A stretch of DNA of 12,713 nt from an uncultured Collinsella sp. (GTDB lineage: Bacteria; Actinomycetota; Coriobacteriia; Coriobacteriales; Coriobacteriaceae), in NCBI GenBank assembly GCA_902495085.1, contig CABUWA010000045.1, forward strand, positions 1 through 12,713. The letters run 5' to 3'. Both the position numbers and the translations under genes were made by a program. This document shows, piece after piece, positions 1-7,584 of the stretch. Every line of letters starts with the position of its first letter. Position 1 is the stretch's first letter. The notes beneath the pieces were generated by a model. It saw nothing but the letters and a program-made list of their open reading frames with translations. It did not search any database and was not told the DNA's origin.

Positions 1-3000
1 CCGCTGTTTGTCTCGGCGGGCGCCGGTTCGGGCAAGACCTTTACCCTCACGCGTCGCATCGTCTACGCGCTCTCGCCCGAATCCGGTCCGTTCGTTGAGC
101 ATCTGGACCAGGTGCTCGCCATTACCTTTACCAAAGATGCCGCGGCCGAGATTCGCGACCGCGTGCGCCGTGCGCTTATCGACGAGGGCATGGACGAGGA
201 AGCACTGACCGTCGACGACGCGTGGATCTCGACCATTCACGGCATGTGCTCGCGTATCCTGCGCGCGCATGCGCTGGAGCTGGGCATCGACCCCGAGTTC
301 ACGGTGCTCACCGATACCGACGAGCTTATGGACCAGGCTGTTGAGCACGTGCTGGCCCGCGCGACGGCACCCGATGCCGCCCCCGAGCTCGCGGCATCGC
401 TCAAGGCCCTCTATGCCTGGTATCCCATGGCGGGCGAGGGCGGTTCCTTTGGCACCGGCACGACCATCAAGGGCCTGGTGCGCGACCTGCTGGAGCTGTC
501 GAGCCAGTTGCCGGGCGGTATGGACGACGTGCGCGTGGCGCGCGGCCAGGCCGATACCTCGGCGCTCGCCGATGCCTATCGCGCGGCGCTGGGCGCAAGC
601 AAGTCCTCGACCGAGAAGGCGCAGGCGGCGCTCGATGCCATCGACGCGTTCGAGGCGAGCGACAAGACCATGGTCGATGCGGCGCGACTCATGATGTCGT
701 GCACCATGCCGCGCGCGAGCAAGGCGTTCCCCAAGGAGCAGGTCGAGCTGCTCAAGGCCGAGGCCGCCGATGCGTTTATCAATATCGTGCTTGCCTGTGG
801 TGGCCCGGCGCTCGATGCGTTGGTGGGCCTGGCCCGTTCCGTGGAGGCCGAGTATCGCGCGCTGAAGGCTGCCCAGTCCGCCCTCGATAATAACGACCTG
901 CTGCGTATGGCTTACGAGGCCCTGCGCGATTACCCTGCCATCCGTGCTGCGTACGAGGGCCGCTTTAAGATGGTCATGATCGATGAGTTTCAGGATACCG
1001 ACCAGATGCAGGTCGATCTGATCCGTTACCTGACGGGTGCGGGGGAGCGCGCGCTGTGCACCGTGGGCGATGCGCAGCAGTCCATCTATCGCTTCCGTGG
1101 CGCCGAGGTCGAGGTGTTCCGTCGTCAGGAGCGCAAGGTGGGCTCGTCTGCCGCGCCCGAGGCGACTGCCGTGGTCGACGCCCCTGCCGGCGAACTCGTC
1201 AAACTCGTGCGCAACTTCCGCAGCCACGACGAGGTACTGCGTTACGTGGCACGCGTCTTCGACGGCGATGACGGCGGCCTGATGCAGGGCTTTTTGGATC
1301 TTGAGGCGAGCGACGGCCGCAAGGACACGCTAGTGGCAGACGCCTCGCGTCGCCAGGCCCTCTTTGTTGCCGGCGGCAGTACGCAGGAACGCACACAGGC
1401 CAAGGCCCGTGCGATCGCCGAGCGATTCCGCGCGCTTGCCGATGCCGGCCAGCCCCAGGGCGGCATGGTGCTGCTGCTGGGCCGCATGACCAACGCCGAC
1501 GTCTACGCCCAGGCCTTCCGCGACCAGGGGCTCGACTGCGTCATCGCGGGCGGCTCGGTCTTTGCCCAAGCAGCCGAGGTGCAGACGGTGCGCGCCCTGG
1601 TTTGTGCGCTCGCCAATCCGGCCGATACGGCGCAGGGCCTTATGCCGCTGCTCGCCTCGCCGATGTTTGCACTCGGCGCCCAGGAGTTCCTGGCGCTGGC
1701 GACCAAACTCGACGATCAGACGGGCGAGACGTCGCGCCGCAACATCGATGCGGGCATCATGAGCGATTCCGATGTGCCGGGTTTGCAAGACTTGCCGCTC
1801 GTGACGCGCGCCCGCGAGGTGCTGCGGTATGCGCTTCGTCGCGTGGGCCGCGATTCGTTCGCCGCCATCGCGCACGACGTGGTCAACGCCTCCGGCTGGT
1901 TTGTACGTCTGGCACAGCGTGGTCCCGAGGGCAAGGCCATTGCCGCCAACGTGCTCAAGGCACTCGACGCCGTGGCCGAGGAGGAGGCCGAGTTCGGCAA
2001 CTCGCCGCGTTCCATCGCGCTGGCCTTCGACCGCTTCTTGGCGGGCAAGGAAGCCCCAGGTGCCCTCAACGAGGAAGGCGACGGCGCGGTGCGCATCATG
2101 ACGGTGCATGCCTCCAAGGGTCTGGAATATCCGGTCGTGGCGGTCGCCGAGTGCTTTGGCGTGCGTAAGTCCTCGGGTGCGGCACAGATGGGTCGCGTCG
2201 AGGGCGGAGCGCAGGTCGTGGCACTGCCGGCACGCTTCGGCGGCGTTAAGCTCGCCGACGGTACCTTTGTGAAGGGTGACGACGTCAAAAAGCAGTTTGA
2301 GCACGCGTTTAAGGGCAAGGGCACGTCGCTGTGGCTGCCGCCGGAGCTCATGGAGGACGTCTGTGCGACGGGTTCTCCCGCCGAGGCATTTGCTCGCCTG
2401 CGCAACGACGACCTGCAGCTTTCGCTCGAGGAGCGGGCTCGTCTGCTCTATGTCGCCATGACGCGAGCGCGTGAGCTGGTCATTCTGGCGATGGATGCCG
2501 GCGTGAGCCGCGGCAAGGTGACGGCGCCGACCTTCGATGTCGAGACCGATCTGACCTACGATGTGCTGCGCCGTATTTTGCCGACCGACGCTCTGGATAT
2601 GCCGCAGCTCGATGCCGACCGCCTGGTGTTCGACAACTCCCATCTGGGCGACTACGAGCTCATTTCGCTCGCGGGCTTTACCTTTGGCGAGCAGGCGTTT
2701 GAGGCCAACGCTTCGCTGGATGCCGAGGGCAGGCTTGTTCGTGGCGATGCCGATACGGATGCTGCCGACGATTCGGCCAGTACAATCGTCCCCGGTCCTG
2801 CCGACCCCAAGCCCGATTCGTTTGAGCTTGTGTATCCCCAGGCAGTGGGCGTGCGCATGGGCATCTGTCCGTATCCGATGCGTGACTCGTATAGCTACTC
2901 GTCAATCGCCGCGGCACTCCATGCCGAGACGGAAGACCGTGCCGCCGAGGCTCGTGTTCCCATGGACGAGTCCGGCGATGATGCAGAGTCGGATGGCTCG

Positions 3001-3576
3001 GAGATGACGGATGCAGACGTGGCCGCTGTCGAGCCCGTCGGCAATCCCATGGCCTTGGGTTCGGCCTTCCACGCCGCCTGCCAGTGGCTCATCGAGATGG
3101 GTGCCGATGCGTTGCCCGCTGCGCGTGCCGATGCGCTGGCGCGCCTGTGGCGCTTGACGCCAGAACAGCGCGAGCGCTTCGACGTTGCCCTGGATCGCTG
3201 GCTCAAGTCGTCGGTTCGTGCCGACCTGCTCGTGTGGCCGTGCATCCGTGCCGAGGTGCCGTTCTTCTCGCTGGGTTGCGAGGACGAGGACATCGCCCGC
3301 TACGGTGCCTATGCCGAGGGCGCCATCGACGCTTTGGCGACGAACCCGGCGGATTCGTCACGCGCGCTGGTCATCGACTACAAGACGGGCGGCACACCGG
3401 ACGAGACGCCGGAACAGCTGCTCGAGAAGCACGCCCTGCAGGCGCGCGTCTACGCCGATGTGTTGCACAAGGCGGGCTTTGCGGCCGTGACCGTCAAGTT
3501 CGTCCGCGTGGAGCAGGCGAATCCAGCCATCTTCGTCGAACCCGCCGAACCTCAAGTAGTCACCTACAACCTCTAG
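1..3576 (+). CDS. addA: AddA-like ATP-dependent helicase/nuclease (UvrD/RecB family), 5'-truncated
   Basis: The product is a superfamily 1A helicase fused to a RecB-type nuclease, the AddA subunit type that unwinds and trims double-strand DNA ends before recombination. The frame is open from base 1, giving 1191 residues; the start codon and the Q motif (probably 20-30 residues) lie outside the window. Helicase motifs appear in order: Walker A SAGAGSGKT (residues 5-13), Ia ITFTKDAAAEI (41-51), STIHG (77-81), II DEFQDTD (328-334), III GDAQQSIYRFRGA (356-368), IV LVRNFRS (402-408), V TVHASKGLEYP (701-711) and VI LLYVAMTRAR (815-824). The C-terminal PD-(D/E)XK nuclease shows H1024, D1110, D1126 and K1128 in IDYKT, and Q1147/Y1151, so it should be active. 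No four-cysteine iron-sulfur motif is visible, as expected for AddA rather than AddB. An acidic low-complexity linker (about residues 915-1010) precedes the nuclease. An addB partner would be expected upstream. AdnA/AdnB or another RecB-like helicase is the alternative. Confidence 0.85.
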   Translation, partial: PLFVSAGAGSGKTFTLTRRIVYALSPESGPFVEHLDQVLAITFTKDAAAEIRDRVRRALIDEGMDEEALTVDDAWISTIHGMCSRILRAHALELGIDPEFTVLTDTDELMDQAVEHVLARATAPDAAPELAASLKALYAWYPMAGEGGSFGTGTTIKGLVRDLLELSSQLPGGMDDVRVARGQADTSALADAYRAALGASKSSTEKAQAALDAIDAFEASDKTMVDAARLMMSCTMPRASKAFPKEQVELLKAEAADAFINIVLACGGPALDALVGLARSVEAEYRALKAAQSALDNNDLLRMAYEALRDYPAIRAAYEGRFKMVMIDEFQDTDQMQVDLIRYLTGAGERALCTVGDAQQSIYRFRGAEVEVFRRQERKVGSSAAPEATAVVDAPAGELVKLVRNFRSHDEVLRYVARVFDGDDGGLMQGFLDLEASDGRKDTLVADASRRQALFVAGGSTQERTQAKARAIAERFRALADAGQPQGGMVLLLGRMTNADVYAQAFRDQGLDCVIAGGSVFAQAAEVQTVRALVCALANPADTAQGLMPLLASPMFALGAQEFLALATKLDDQTGETSRRNIDAGIMSDSDVPGLQDLPLVTRAREVLRYALRRVGRDSFAAIAHDVVNASGWFVRLAQRGPEGKAIAANVLKALDAVAEEEAEFGNSPRSIALAFDRFLAGKEAPGALNEEGDGAVRIMTVHASKGLEYPVVAVAECFGVRKSSGAAQMGRVEGGAQVVALPARFGGVKLADGTFVKGDDVKKQFEHAFKGKGTSLWLPPELMEDVCATGSPAEAFARLRNDDLQLSLEERARLLYVAMTRARELVILAMDAGVSRGKVTAPTFDVETDLTYDVLRRILPTDALDMPQLDADRLVFDNSHLGDYELISLAGFTFGEQAFEANASLDAEGRLVRGDADTDAADDSASTIVPGPADPKPDSFELVYPQAVGVRMGICPYPMRDSYSYSSIAAALHAETEDRAAEARVPMDESGDDAESDGSEMTDADVAAVEPVGNPMALGSAFHAACQWLIEMGADALPAARADALARLWRLTPEQRERFDVALDRWLKSSVRADLLVWPCIRAEVPFFSLGCEDEDIARYGAYAEGAIDALATNPADSSRALVIDYKTGGTPDETPEQLLEKHALQARVYADVLHKAGFAAVTVKFVRVEQANPAIFVEPAEPQVVTYNL

Positions 3577-3588
3577 CCCTCAGATAAC

Positions 3589-3651
3589 TTGCGGTGGAAT
3601 AGTTCCTGTATTGCGACCCAGGTGGCCCAAGCGGGAACTATTCCACCGCAA
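3589..3651. repeat. Long perfect inverted repeat (18-bp arms, 27-nt loop)
   Basis: The arm TTGCGGTGGAATAGTTCC (3589-3606) is matched exactly by its reverse complement at 3634-3651, with 27 bases between. G-T and G-C pairs could extend the stem a little into the loop. No T-run follows, so it is not a classical intrinsic terminator, although it lies 12 bases after the addA stop and could still end transcription or protect the 3' end. Each arm also holds an inner dyad GGAA-N3-TTCC, which would suit a dimeric binding protein. A dispersed REP/MITE-like element is another possibility. Confidence 0.8.
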
Positions 3652-3707
3652 CTGCAAGAGGAGCCGTGTTGGTTTGGCTAGGTTCGGGTGCTGTCCGTGC
3701 CGTGCGG

Positions 3708-3713
3708 TAAAAT
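3708..3713 (+). promoter_or_regulatory. Possible -10 element for dnaE
   Basis: TAAAAT lies 39 bases before the dnaE start and matches the sigma-70-type -10 consensus (TATAAT) at five of six positions. It stands out as AT-rich in GC-rich sequence. No convincing -35 hexamer is seen 16-18 bases upstream, so this is a tentative call resting on position and composition. Confidence 0.35.
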
Positions 3714-3740
3714 CGTTCAGTCAGAACACGAACCCGCATC

Positions 3741-3744
3741 GGAG
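3741..3744 (+). promoter_or_regulatory. Ribosome binding site of dnaE
   Basis: GGAG sits 8 bases before the ATG at 3753. This spacing supports that ATG as the start; the protein then begins directly with the conserved PHP-domain HxH motif. Confidence 0.6.
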
Positions 3745-3752
3745 CTCATCAC

Positions 3753-6700
3753 ATGGCATTCGTCCATCTGCACAATCACACTGTTTTTTCCATGCTCGAC
3801 GGCGCAACCCGTATCCAGGATATGGTCAACCGTGCCGTTGAGCTTGGCATGCCCGCCGTGGCCATTACCGACCACGGCTACATGTATGGCGTGCCCGACC
3901 TGGCGCTGGCCTGTGACGCCGTCAACCACAACACGCCCGAGTACAAAACCTGGAGCCACGACAAGGCCTTCTTGGAAAAGGACCGCCGCGACGAGCTCGT
4001 GGAGCCCGATCCCGAGGCAAACCCGCGCGAGCATGCCCAGTATGTGAAGGACATGGCCATGTGGGACGAGAAGGGCAACATCGACGAGCTCAAGCCGCCC
4101 CTGGTCATCAAGCCCATCTTTGGCTGCGAGGTTTACTTTACGCCGGACGAGACGCTCGCCCGCGACCATAAGCCCGAGCTCTACCACATGATCCTTTTGG
4201 CCAAGGACCAGGAGGGCTACGTCAACCTGATGCAGACGGTCTCCGAGGCCGCCGTGCAGGGCTTTTACTACAAGCCGCGCGTGACGCTCGACAACCTGCG
4301 CCGCCATGCCAAGGGCATGATCTGCACGAGCGCCTGCATCGCGGGAATCATCCCCAAATACATCGACCGCGGCGACATGGAAGGCGCCATCAAGTGGGCC
4401 GAGACCTTCCGCGACACCTTCGACCCCGGCGATTTTTACATCGAGATTCAGGAACACGGCATTACCACCGATAACGGCCTGACCGACGAGCAGATGGACC
4501 GCACGCTCATCGACATTGCCAAACAGGTGGGCGTCAAGGTCATCGCCACCAACGACTTCCACTACCTGCGCCGCGAGGACGCCCCCGTGCAGGACGTCAT
4601 CATGTGCATTGGCATGAACGCCAAGGTCGACGACCCCAACCGTATGCGCATGACCGGCTCGGAGTTTTACATGAAGACCGAGGAGGAGATGCGGGCGATG
4701 TTCCCGTATTGCCCCGAGGCCTGCGACAACACGCTCGAGATCGCCGACAAGTGCTACGTGGAGCTGGACTGGGACTCCATCATCCTGCCGCGCTTCCCGT
4801 TGCTCGATCCGGGCGAGACGCACGAGAGTCAGTTCCGCCGCGAGTGCGAGAAGGGCCTGCGCCAGCACTATGGTGACGACTGGGCCACGCGCGAGATCGG
4901 TGGCGTTAACATCAAAGAGCGCTTTGAGTACGAATACAAGGTCATCTGCGACAAGGGCTTTGCCGCCTACTTTTTGATCGTCGCCGAGTACGTGCAATGG
5001 GCCAAGGACAACGGCATCGGCGTCGGCCCCGGCCGTGGCTCGGCCGCCGGCGCTATCGTCGCCTACGCCATGAACATCACCGCGTTCGACCCGCTCGAGA
5101 ACGGCCTGATGTTCGAGAGGTTCCTGTCCCCGCAGCGTACCGAGATGCCCGATATCGATATGGACTTCGACGATGAGCGGCGCCTCGAGGTCGTGGAGCA
5201 CGTTCGTCAGCTCTACGGTCCCGAGAAGGTCACCCACGTCATCACCTACTCGACCATCAAGGCCAAGCAGGCCATCAACGACGCCGCGCGCGTCCTGGAC
5301 TACCCGGTCTACATGGGCCAGCGCCTGTCCAAGATGGTCTCGAGCGACCCCAAGGTCAAGCTCAAGCAGGTGCTCGACAAACAACCCGGCAAAGAGGATC
5401 TGTTTAACCCCGACTTTGCCGAGGCCTATAAAAAGGACGACGACGCCCGCCGCATCATCGACACGGCGCTCTCGATCGAGGGCCTCACCCGTGGCGAGGG
5501 CGTGCACGCGTGCGCCGTTCTGATCTGCCGCGACCCCGTCAACGAGCACGTGCCCACCAAGCTCGACACCAAGGGCGGCGTCGAGATTACCCAGTACGAG
5601 GGCCATACCGTCGCCGACATGGGCCTGCTCAAGATGGACTTCTTGGGCCTGCGCACGCTGACGGTTATCTCCAAGGCCAAGGCCAACATCAAAAAGAACT
5701 TCGGCATCGACATCAAAGAGGAAGAGATTCCCTTTGACGATCCCGAGATCTTTAAGCTCATGGGCTCCGGCCACACCGCCGGCGTCTTCCAGGTCGAGTC
5801 CGCCGGCATGACGGCCACGATCAAGAACATGAAGCCCACCGAGTACAAACACGTCGTGGCATTGATCGCCCTGTACCGCCCGGGCCCGCTGGGCGCCGGC
5901 ATGGTCTCGTCCTACATCAACCGTATGAACGGCAAGGAGCCGGCCGTCTCCTACGACGACCGTCTGGACGACATCCTGGGCGAAACCTACGGCACCATGG
6001 TCTACCAGGAGCAGGTTATGCTCATCTCCGTCGAGATGTGCGGCTTCTCCAAGGGCGAATCGGACTCGCGTATCCGTAAGCCCGTGGCCAAGAAAAAGAT
6101 TAAGCTGCTCACGTCGACGGTGCTCCACTGGGAGGATGGCTCGGACGAGACCACTTACGACCACTGGATGAATGGCGCTATCAAGAACAACTACACGCGC
6201 GAGGTCGCCCAGAAGATTTGGGACGATGTCCTCGAGTTCGCGTCCTACGCCTTTAACAAGTCGCATTCCGCCGGCTACGCCATTCTGGTTATGCAGACGG
6301 CGTGGCTCAAGGCGCACTATCCGCACGAGTACATGGCGGCCGTTCTGACGTCCTATACGGGAAAGACCGACAAGATCGTGCACTACGTCTCGGCATGCCG
6401 TCACGACGGCATCCCCGTGCTTTCGCCAGATGTCAACGAGTCCGGTACCGAGTTCACGGCTACCAAGGAGGGCGTGCGCTTTGGTCTGGCCGGCATCCGC
6501 GGCGTGGGCACCGGCGTGGCGCAGGCGATTATCGCCGAGCGCGAGGCGGGCGGTCCGTTTAAGACGCTGCACGACTTTGTCGAGCGCGTGGACTCGAGCC
6601 AGGCCAACCGTCGCGTGATCGAATCGCTGATTAAGGCAGGCGCCTTCGACTCCACGGGGTATCCGCGTCGCCAGATGATGCACTTTGTGGACAAGAACAA

Positions 6701-7556
6701 CCCCGAGAACATCATCGATGCCGCCGTGAAGCGCCAGAAGGATCGCGCGAGCGGCCAGACGTCGTTCTTCGATATGTTTGGCGACGTTGAGGGCTCGGGC
6801 TTTGAGGTGAGCGTGCCCGATCCGGATGGCCAGGAGTGGGACCGCCACCTTAAGCTGAGCCAGGAGAAAGAGGTTCTGGGCATCTATGTCTCGGACCACC
6901 CGCTGCGCCCGTTTGAGTATGCACTTAGCAAAGCGCGCGACTTCTCGTTCTCGCAGATCGACACCGGCTATGAGGTGCAAAACCCCACGGGCGGTACCAT
7001 CAACCAGGAGATTCCCGAGGGCAAGGCGCTGTGGTGGGCCGGCATGGTCTCGAGCGTGTCCAAGCGCGTGACCAAAAACGGCGACCCCATGGGCATCGTG
7101 CAGCTCGAGGACATGGAAGGCGAGGCCACGGTCGTGGTGTTCCCCAAGACCTACAAGGAGGCCGAGGGGTATCTGTACGGCGAGGTCGATCCCGAGACCG
7201 GCGCGCAGCTGTCCGACGCGTTTGTGCGCATTAAGGGCAAGCTCGAGCGCTCGGACCGCGGCGACCAGATCATCGCGCAGGAGATTGTGCCGCTGGAGCT
7301 TAGCGAGGAGAAAAACAAGCCCAAGGTCTTTGAGGTCATGGTGCCCAACAGCCGCTTTAGCCAGGGCAATATGGCGCGCCTGGCCACGGTGCTCACCACC
7401 AACCCGGGCGGCGACCGCGTGGAGATCTTTATTGAGCAAGTCGACGGGCGCGTGCTGCGCGCTGAGGTGCCGGCCAAGGTCAATGCACGCTCGATTCCGC
7501 TGCTGGCAGAGGCAAAGGCCATCGTCGGCAACCAAGGCCGCGTGACGGTTATCTAA
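3753..7556 (+). CDS. dnaE: DNA polymerase III alpha subunit (DnaE1 type, intact PHP domain)
   Basis: This 1267-residue protein is the catalytic subunit of the replicative polymerase. The N-terminal PHP domain (about 1-280) keeps the metal-ligand pattern: H7/H9, D40-H41, E126, H145, C195, H235 and D268/H270. A metal-dependent 3'-5' proofreading exonuclease is therefore plausible, as known for mycobacterial DnaE1. The polymerase palm has GPGRGS (425-430), the catalytic pair D467 and D469 in PDIDMDF, and the third aspartate D629 in KMDFLGLRT. The fingers region includes FNKSHSAGYA (834-843). A helix-hairpin-helix region follows (about 911-960, GIRGVG), then a beta-clamp-binding pentapeptide QTSFF (1002-1006), an OB fold (about 1095-1190), and a C-terminal domain of the kind seen in actinobacterial enzymes. 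Unusually, the near-universal LRRAMGKK element is replaced by RIRKPVAKKK (773-782) and followed by about 12 extra residues. The start is supported by a GGAG ribosome binding site. Confidence 0.97.
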   Translation: MAFVHLHNHTVFSMLDGATRIQDMVNRAVELGMPAVAITDHGYMYGVPDLALACDAVNHNTPEYKTWSHDKAFLEKDRRDELVEPDPEANPREHAQYVKDMAMWDEKGNIDELKPPLVIKPIFGCEVYFTPDETLARDHKPELYHMILLAKDQEGYVNLMQTVSEAAVQGFYYKPRVTLDNLRRHAKGMICTSACIAGIIPKYIDRGDMEGAIKWAETFRDTFDPGDFYIEIQEHGITTDNGLTDEQMDRTLIDIAKQVGVKVIATNDFHYLRREDAPVQDVIMCIGMNAKVDDPNRMRMTGSEFYMKTEEEMRAMFPYCPEACDNTLEIADKCYVELDWDSIILPRFPLLDPGETHESQFRRECEKGLRQHYGDDWATREIGGVNIKERFEYEYKVICDKGFAAYFLIVAEYVQWAKDNGIGVGPGRGSAAGAIVAYAMNITAFDPLENGLMFERFLSPQRTEMPDIDMDFDDERRLEVVEHVRQLYGPEKVTHVITYSTIKAKQAINDAARVLDYPVYMGQRLSKMVSSDPKVKLKQVLDKQPGKEDLFNPDFAEAYKKDDDARRIIDTALSIEGLTRGEGVHACAVLICRDPVNEHVPTKLDTKGGVEITQYEGHTVADMGLLKMDFLGLRTLTVISKAKANIKKNFGIDIKEEEIPFDDPEIFKLMGSGHTAGVFQVESAGMTATIKNMKPTEYKHVVALIALYRPGPLGAGMVSSYINRMNGKEPAVSYDDRLDDILGETYGTMVYQEQVMLISVEMCGFSKGESDSRIRKPVAKKKIKLLTSTVLHWEDGSDETTYDHWMNGAIKNNYTREVAQKIWDDVLEFASYAFNKSHSAGYAILVMQTAWLKAHYPHEYMAAVLTSYTGKTDKIVHYVSACRHDGIPVLSPDVNESGTEFTATKEGVRFGLAGIRGVGTGVAQAIIAEREAGGPFKTLHDFVERVDSSQANRRVIESLIKAGAFDSTGYPRRQMMHFVDKNNPENIIDAAVKRQKDRASGQTSFFDMFGDVEGSGFEVSVPDPDGQEWDRHLKLSQEKEVLGIYVSDHPLRPFEYALSKARDFSFSQIDTGYEVQNPTGGTINQEIPEGKALWWAGMVSSVSKRVTKNGDPMGIVQLEDMEGEATVVVFPKTYKEAEGYLYGEVDPETGAQLSDAFVRIKGKLERSDRGDQIIAQEIVPLELSEEKNKPKVFEVMVPNSRFSQGNMARLATVLTTNPGGDRVEIFIEQVDGRVLRAEVPAKVNARSIPLLAEAKAIVGNQGRVTVI

Positions 7557-7584
7557 GCTACCCCGGGTGAGATTGGTGGAAGTG

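Noticed and set aside
1330..2643. A 437-codon minus-strand open frame inside addA
   Set aside because: It overlaps the helicase motif V region of addA on the opposite strand; its His/Arg-rich composition is typical of a shadow frame.
3589..3651. Calling the inverted repeat an intrinsic terminator
   Set aside because: The stem is strong, but the 27-base loop is long and no T-run follows, so it is listed as a repeat with uncertain function.
7567..7584. GTG 7567 as the SNF2 helicase start
   Set aside because: No ribosome binding site is seen before it, while GGTGGA precedes ATG 7585; the difference is six residues, so it cannot be excluded.
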